Part shown: piece by piece, positions 61,464-64,000 of the stretch
Numbering within the stretch: the first letter of the stretch is position 1
Layout: each line of letters opens with the position of its first letter
Origin: Stappia sediminis
Lineage (GTDB): Bacteria; Pseudomonadota; Alphaproteobacteria; Rhizobiales; Stappiaceae
Assembly (NCBI RefSeq): GCF_009826895.1
Contig: NZ_WUMV01000008.1
Span: 1 to 64,000, forward strand
Direction: 5' to 3'
DNA: 64,000 nt
Position numbers and translations under genes: made by a program
The notes under the pieces: model-generated
Databases searched by the model: none
The model's input: the letters and a program-made list of their open reading frames with translations, nothing else
What the model was told of the DNA's origin: nothing

Positions 61464-62921
61464 TCAGTCGGACGAAAGCGCGGCGACGGCATTCCGCGCG
61501 CCCTGCTTGCGCAGCGCCTTGTAGGCATCCGCAATACGCGTGCGAAAACCCGTATCCTCCGAAAGCATCGGCGGAAAAATACCGCTGCGCTCCAGGATCT
61601 CGCGGACATATTCCGTTCCATCTTCCGTCGTTATGGCGATATCCGTGAGCTTTTCCGCCAGCGGATCATTGAGCGGCAGCGGGTTTCCCTCATCATCCCG
61701 CCCCCGGCAATAAGCCATCCAGCCGGCAATGCCGAGCGCGAGGCGCGGCCAGTCCGCGCCTGAGCGCATGTGATGGCGCACGGACTCGAGAAACCTTTGC
61801 GGAAGCTTCTGGCTGCCGTCCGATGCGATCTGGGTCGTGCGGTGCTTCAGGCGACTGTTGGAAAACCGCGCGATCAACGCTCGCGCGTAAGCATCCAGAT
61901 CGACATCTTCGGGCATCGAAAGCGTCGGCGCCTGCTCCTTCATCATCAGGTCGAAAGCGGCAGCACGGAACGGATCGTCGTTCATGCAGGCCGAGACGGT
62001 TTGATGTCCGGCCAATGCGCCGAGATAGGCGATGAACGAATGGCTGCCGTTCAGCATCCTCAGTTTCATTTCCTCAAACGGGCGTACGTCATCCGTAAAT
62101 TGTGCCCCGGCCAGCTCGAAATCCGGCCGGCCCGCGGCAAAATCATCCTCGATGACCCACTGGCGGAACGGCTCGCAGACGATGCCGTTCGGATCGTCCT
62201 CATCGCCGAGAACGCTGTGCAGGACAGCGCGACCCTCATCGTCGAGCGCGGGCACGATGCGATCTACCATCGTCGAGGGAAAACTGACATTCCGGGCGAT
62301 CCAGCGTGCAAGAGCGGGATCGCGCCTTTCCGCGAATGCCTGCACCACGGCGCGGCAAACGGCGCCATTGTTCGGCAGGTTGTCGCAGGAAAGCAGCGTG
62401 ACCCCGGCCAACCCGCTTTCCTTTCGCCGGCGCAAGCCTTCCACGAGATAACCGACTGCCGTTCCCGGCGCTTCGGGCGAAGCGAGATCTGCCTGAATGC
62501 CCTTGTGATCGGGATCGAGCTCACCGTCCTTCTGGCAATATCCCTTTTCGGTGATCGTGAGCGAGACGATTGAAAGATCCGGATCCTCAAACCGCGCGAA
62601 GAGCGCATCCGCGCCGTCGCGCTTCGGGTGACAGGTAGAGACGACCGCCCCGACAGTGCGCGCGGTAATACCCCCGTCATCGACTTCCGCAACCGTATAG
62701 AGATGATCGGCGGTATCGAGTTCGGTGAGTTCTTCGGCTCCCGAATTGAGCCGCACGGCACATACGCCCCAATCCCCGTCCGTTTTGCGCAGGATCTCAT
62801 CCAGATAGACCAGCAGATGCGCCCGCACGAAGGCTCCGAATCCGATGTGAAGAATGCGCGGTTTCAGCCTGTTGCGGTCGTATGACGGGCGAAGCACTGC
62901 GTCTTCGGCTGATCGGGACAT
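61464..62921 (-). CDS. uxuB: Fructuronate reductase / mannitol dehydrogenase family
   Basis: Long-chain polyol dehydrogenase family enzyme of 485 residues, expected to reduce D-fructuronate to D-mannonate. Catalytic K286, N291 and H294 in MKLRMLNGSH keep the K-x4-N-x2-H set. SCDNLPNNG and TITEKGY are further family motifs. I chose the ATG at 62921 (MSRSAEDAVL); the upstream frame is a non-conserved extension. The neighbour uxaC supports the hexuronate role over mannitol; compare the true mannitol enzyme at 10476. Next steps (uxuA, kdgK) are not in the window. Confidence 0.88.
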   Translation of the reverse strand: MSRSAEDAVLRPSYDRNRLKPRILHIGFGAFVRAHLLVYLDEILRKTDGDWGVCAVRLNSGAEELTELDTADHLYTVAEVDDGGITARTVGAVVSTCHPKRDGADALFARFEDPDLSIVSLTITEKGYCQKDGELDPDHKGIQADLASPEAPGTAVGYLVEGLRRRKESGLAGVTLLSCDNLPNNGAVCRAVVQAFAERRDPALARWIARNVSFPSTMVDRIVPALDDEGRAVLHSVLGDEDDPNGIVCEPFRQWVIEDDFAAGRPDFELAGAQFTDDVRPFEEMKLRMLNGSHSFIAYLGALAGHQTVSACMNDDPFRAAAFDLMMKEQAPTLSMPEDVDLDAYARALIARFSNSRLKHRTTQIASDGSQKLPQRFLESVRHHMRSGADWPRLALGIAGWMAYCRGRDDEGNPLPLNDPLAEKLTDIAITTEDGTEYVREILERSGIFPPMLSEDTGFRTRIADAYKALRKQGARNAVAALSSD

Positions 62922-63264
62922 GGATTTCTCACTCAATCTCGAACGGAACGGTATCGCCGGAACGCGCTCGCTCGCCGATAACGGCAAATCGCGCGTTTCC
63001 CCGGCGAGAAGCAAACGACGAACCGTTTCGTTGTCGCATGAATGTGCCGTCCTTGTCAGGCAGTGAATGACGCTCGCGCCTCGCACAAAGCGGCATGGAA
63101 GCGCGATCGACCATAAGCGCCCTTGGGTGGGAACTTCGGCTTGCAAATCACCGCGAGTGACAGCAAGACTTCCCGCGAATGCCCCACCGCGGCGCGCCGG
63201 GCGTGCTTTCGTCAAACGAAATCGTTCCGGATTCAACATGCCGCAACCAAGCCCGGAGTGCCGA
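62922..63264. other. Divergent spacer between uxuB and M19 dipeptidase gene
   Basis: No plausible gene. It should hold the uxuB-uxaC promoter and that of the dipeptidase. I saw no strong palindrome to name as a regulator site. Confidence 0.5.
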
Positions 63265-64000
63265 ATGCAACCTGCCCCCGTTCCCGTTTTCGACGGGCAT
63301 AACGACACATTGCTCAAGCTCGAACTCCAAAAGGGCACTGCGAAGGATCGCTCCTTCTTCGAAAAGGCGGCTTTCGATCACATCGACCTGCCGCGCGCGA
63401 GAACAGGCGGGTTTGCCGGCGGATTGTTCGCCATGTTCGTTCCCTCGCGCATCGCAAGGAACGGGGAAGCGGCGTTCAATCCGGCCGATCAGGCCAATTT
63501 CGCCGAAATCTCCCATGAATTCGCGCGAGAATTCACCAGCCGCCTGTTCGGGCAGGCCGAACGCATCGCCGACAAGGCGCCCGACGCGGTTTCCATCTGC
63601 CGGTCGAGCATGGAAATCCGCGAGGCGATGGAAGCGGGCCGGCTGGCCATGGTGCTGCATATCGAAGGCGCGGAGGCTATTGGCGAAGACCTTGCCGAAC
63701 TGGAGGCGTTCCACGGGCGGGGCCTGCGCTCGCTCGGCCCGGTGTGGAGCCGAAAGAACATTTTCGGCCATGGCGTGCCGATGGCGTTTCCGGCATCGCC
63801 CGACACCGGACCGGGGCTTACGGACGCCGGCAAGGCGCTGGTGAAGGAATGCAACAGGCTGAAGATACAGATCGACCTTTCCCACATCACCGAAAAAGGC
63901 TTCTGGGATGTGGCGAAGGCGAGCGACGCCCCCTTGGTCGCTTCGCACTCCAACGCCCATGCGGTATGCCCCTCGCCGCGCAATCTGACCGACAGGCAGC
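63265..64000 (+). CDS. Membrane dipeptidase family M19 (cut by window end)
   Basis: The first 245 residues of a zinc dipeptidase. The start ATG has GGAG seven bases upstream. VFDGHNDTLLK carries the first His-x-Asp metal pair; HIEGAEAIGEDL the bridging Glu; DLSHITEKGFWDV and ASHSNAH the two later His. The frame runs on beyond the window. It probably cleaves dipeptides, including D-amino acid forms. About 350 residues in the family. Confidence 0.88.
   Translation, partial: MQPAPVPVFDGHNDTLLKLELQKGTAKDRSFFEKAAFDHIDLPRARTGGFAGGLFAMFVPSRIARNGEAAFNPADQANFAEISHEFAREFTSRLFGQAERIADKAPDAVSICRSSMEIREAMEAGRLAMVLHIEGAEAIGEDLAELEAFHGRGLRSLGPVWSRKNIFGHGVPMAFPASPDTGPGLTDAGKALVKECNRLKIQIDLSHITEKGFWDVAKASDAPLVASHSNAHAVCPSPRNLTDRQ

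Noticed and set aside
1-64000. tRNA, rRNA, CRISPR arrays, insertion sequences or phage genes
   Set aside because: I looked for cloverleaf-type ends, regularly spaced repeats, transposase motifs and phage structural genes and saw none; a dedicated search would be needed to exclude short RNA genes.

Overview
The window looks like chromosomal DNA of a high-GC alphaproteobacterium, most likely Hyphomicrobiales (Rhizobiales). The signs are dense ATGA/GTGA-overlapping operons, many ABC uptake systems, a sorbitol/mannitol (smo) operon, several CHD-cyclase/TPR proteins of the type common in rhizobia, and a complete beta-hydroxyaspartate cycle (BHAC) cluster, which is common in marine alphaproteobacteria. 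This assignment is inferred from gene content, not from a marker gene. No rRNA, tRNA, CRISPR array, insertion sequence or prophage was seen.

Layout: 1-1065 has no recognisable gene. 1066-2631 is a PGM1-like ATP-grasp ligase. 2706-8105 is bhcDCBA (minus strand) with the divergent IclR regulator bhcR. It converts two glyoxylate into oxaloacetate without carbon loss. 8095-18089 is a minus-strand polyol operon: SorC regulator, smoEFGK transporter, SmoS, mannitol 2-dehydrogenase, HAD phosphatase and FGGY kinase. 18213-29254 is a peptide/opine-type ABC importer and, across a palindromic operator, a MarR gene. Downstream is a tightly coupled plus-strand operon (creatininase family, ketopantoate-reductase family, SDR, M20 hydrolase, DMT transporter) that reads as an uncharacterised catabolic pathway.

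29391-40969 holds a peptidoglycan-binding protein, a second M20 hydrolase, a TetR-controlled HlyD/ABC-2 exporter, an ART-like protein, a membrane-anchored glycerophosphodiesterase and a formate/nitrite-family channel. 41328-46093 is the most unusual block. Two paralogous small secreted proteins share an almost identical mature N-terminus and flank an opposite-strand MacAB-type periplasmic exporter. Striking palindromes lie in their upstream regions.

46209-54897 contains four class III nucleotide cyclases (three CHD-TolB-TPR, one GAF-CHD). A small MerR/MerT-like/GDCCVxC cassette sits between them. 54934-56513 is a type III polyketide synthase with an ICMT-family methyltransferase. 56812-60019 has an AraC regulator, a DUF4142 protein coupled to an amicyanin-like cupredoxin, a VOC protein and a uracil-DNA glycosylase family protein. 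60036-62921 is uxaC-uxuB for hexuronates, followed by a membrane dipeptidase (M19) cut by the window end.

Common theme: scavenging of small organic carbon and nitrogen compounds (glyoxylate, polyols, hexuronates, peptides or amides) plus envelope export and cyclic-nucleotide signalling. Functions are assigned from motifs read by eye; no database search was run.
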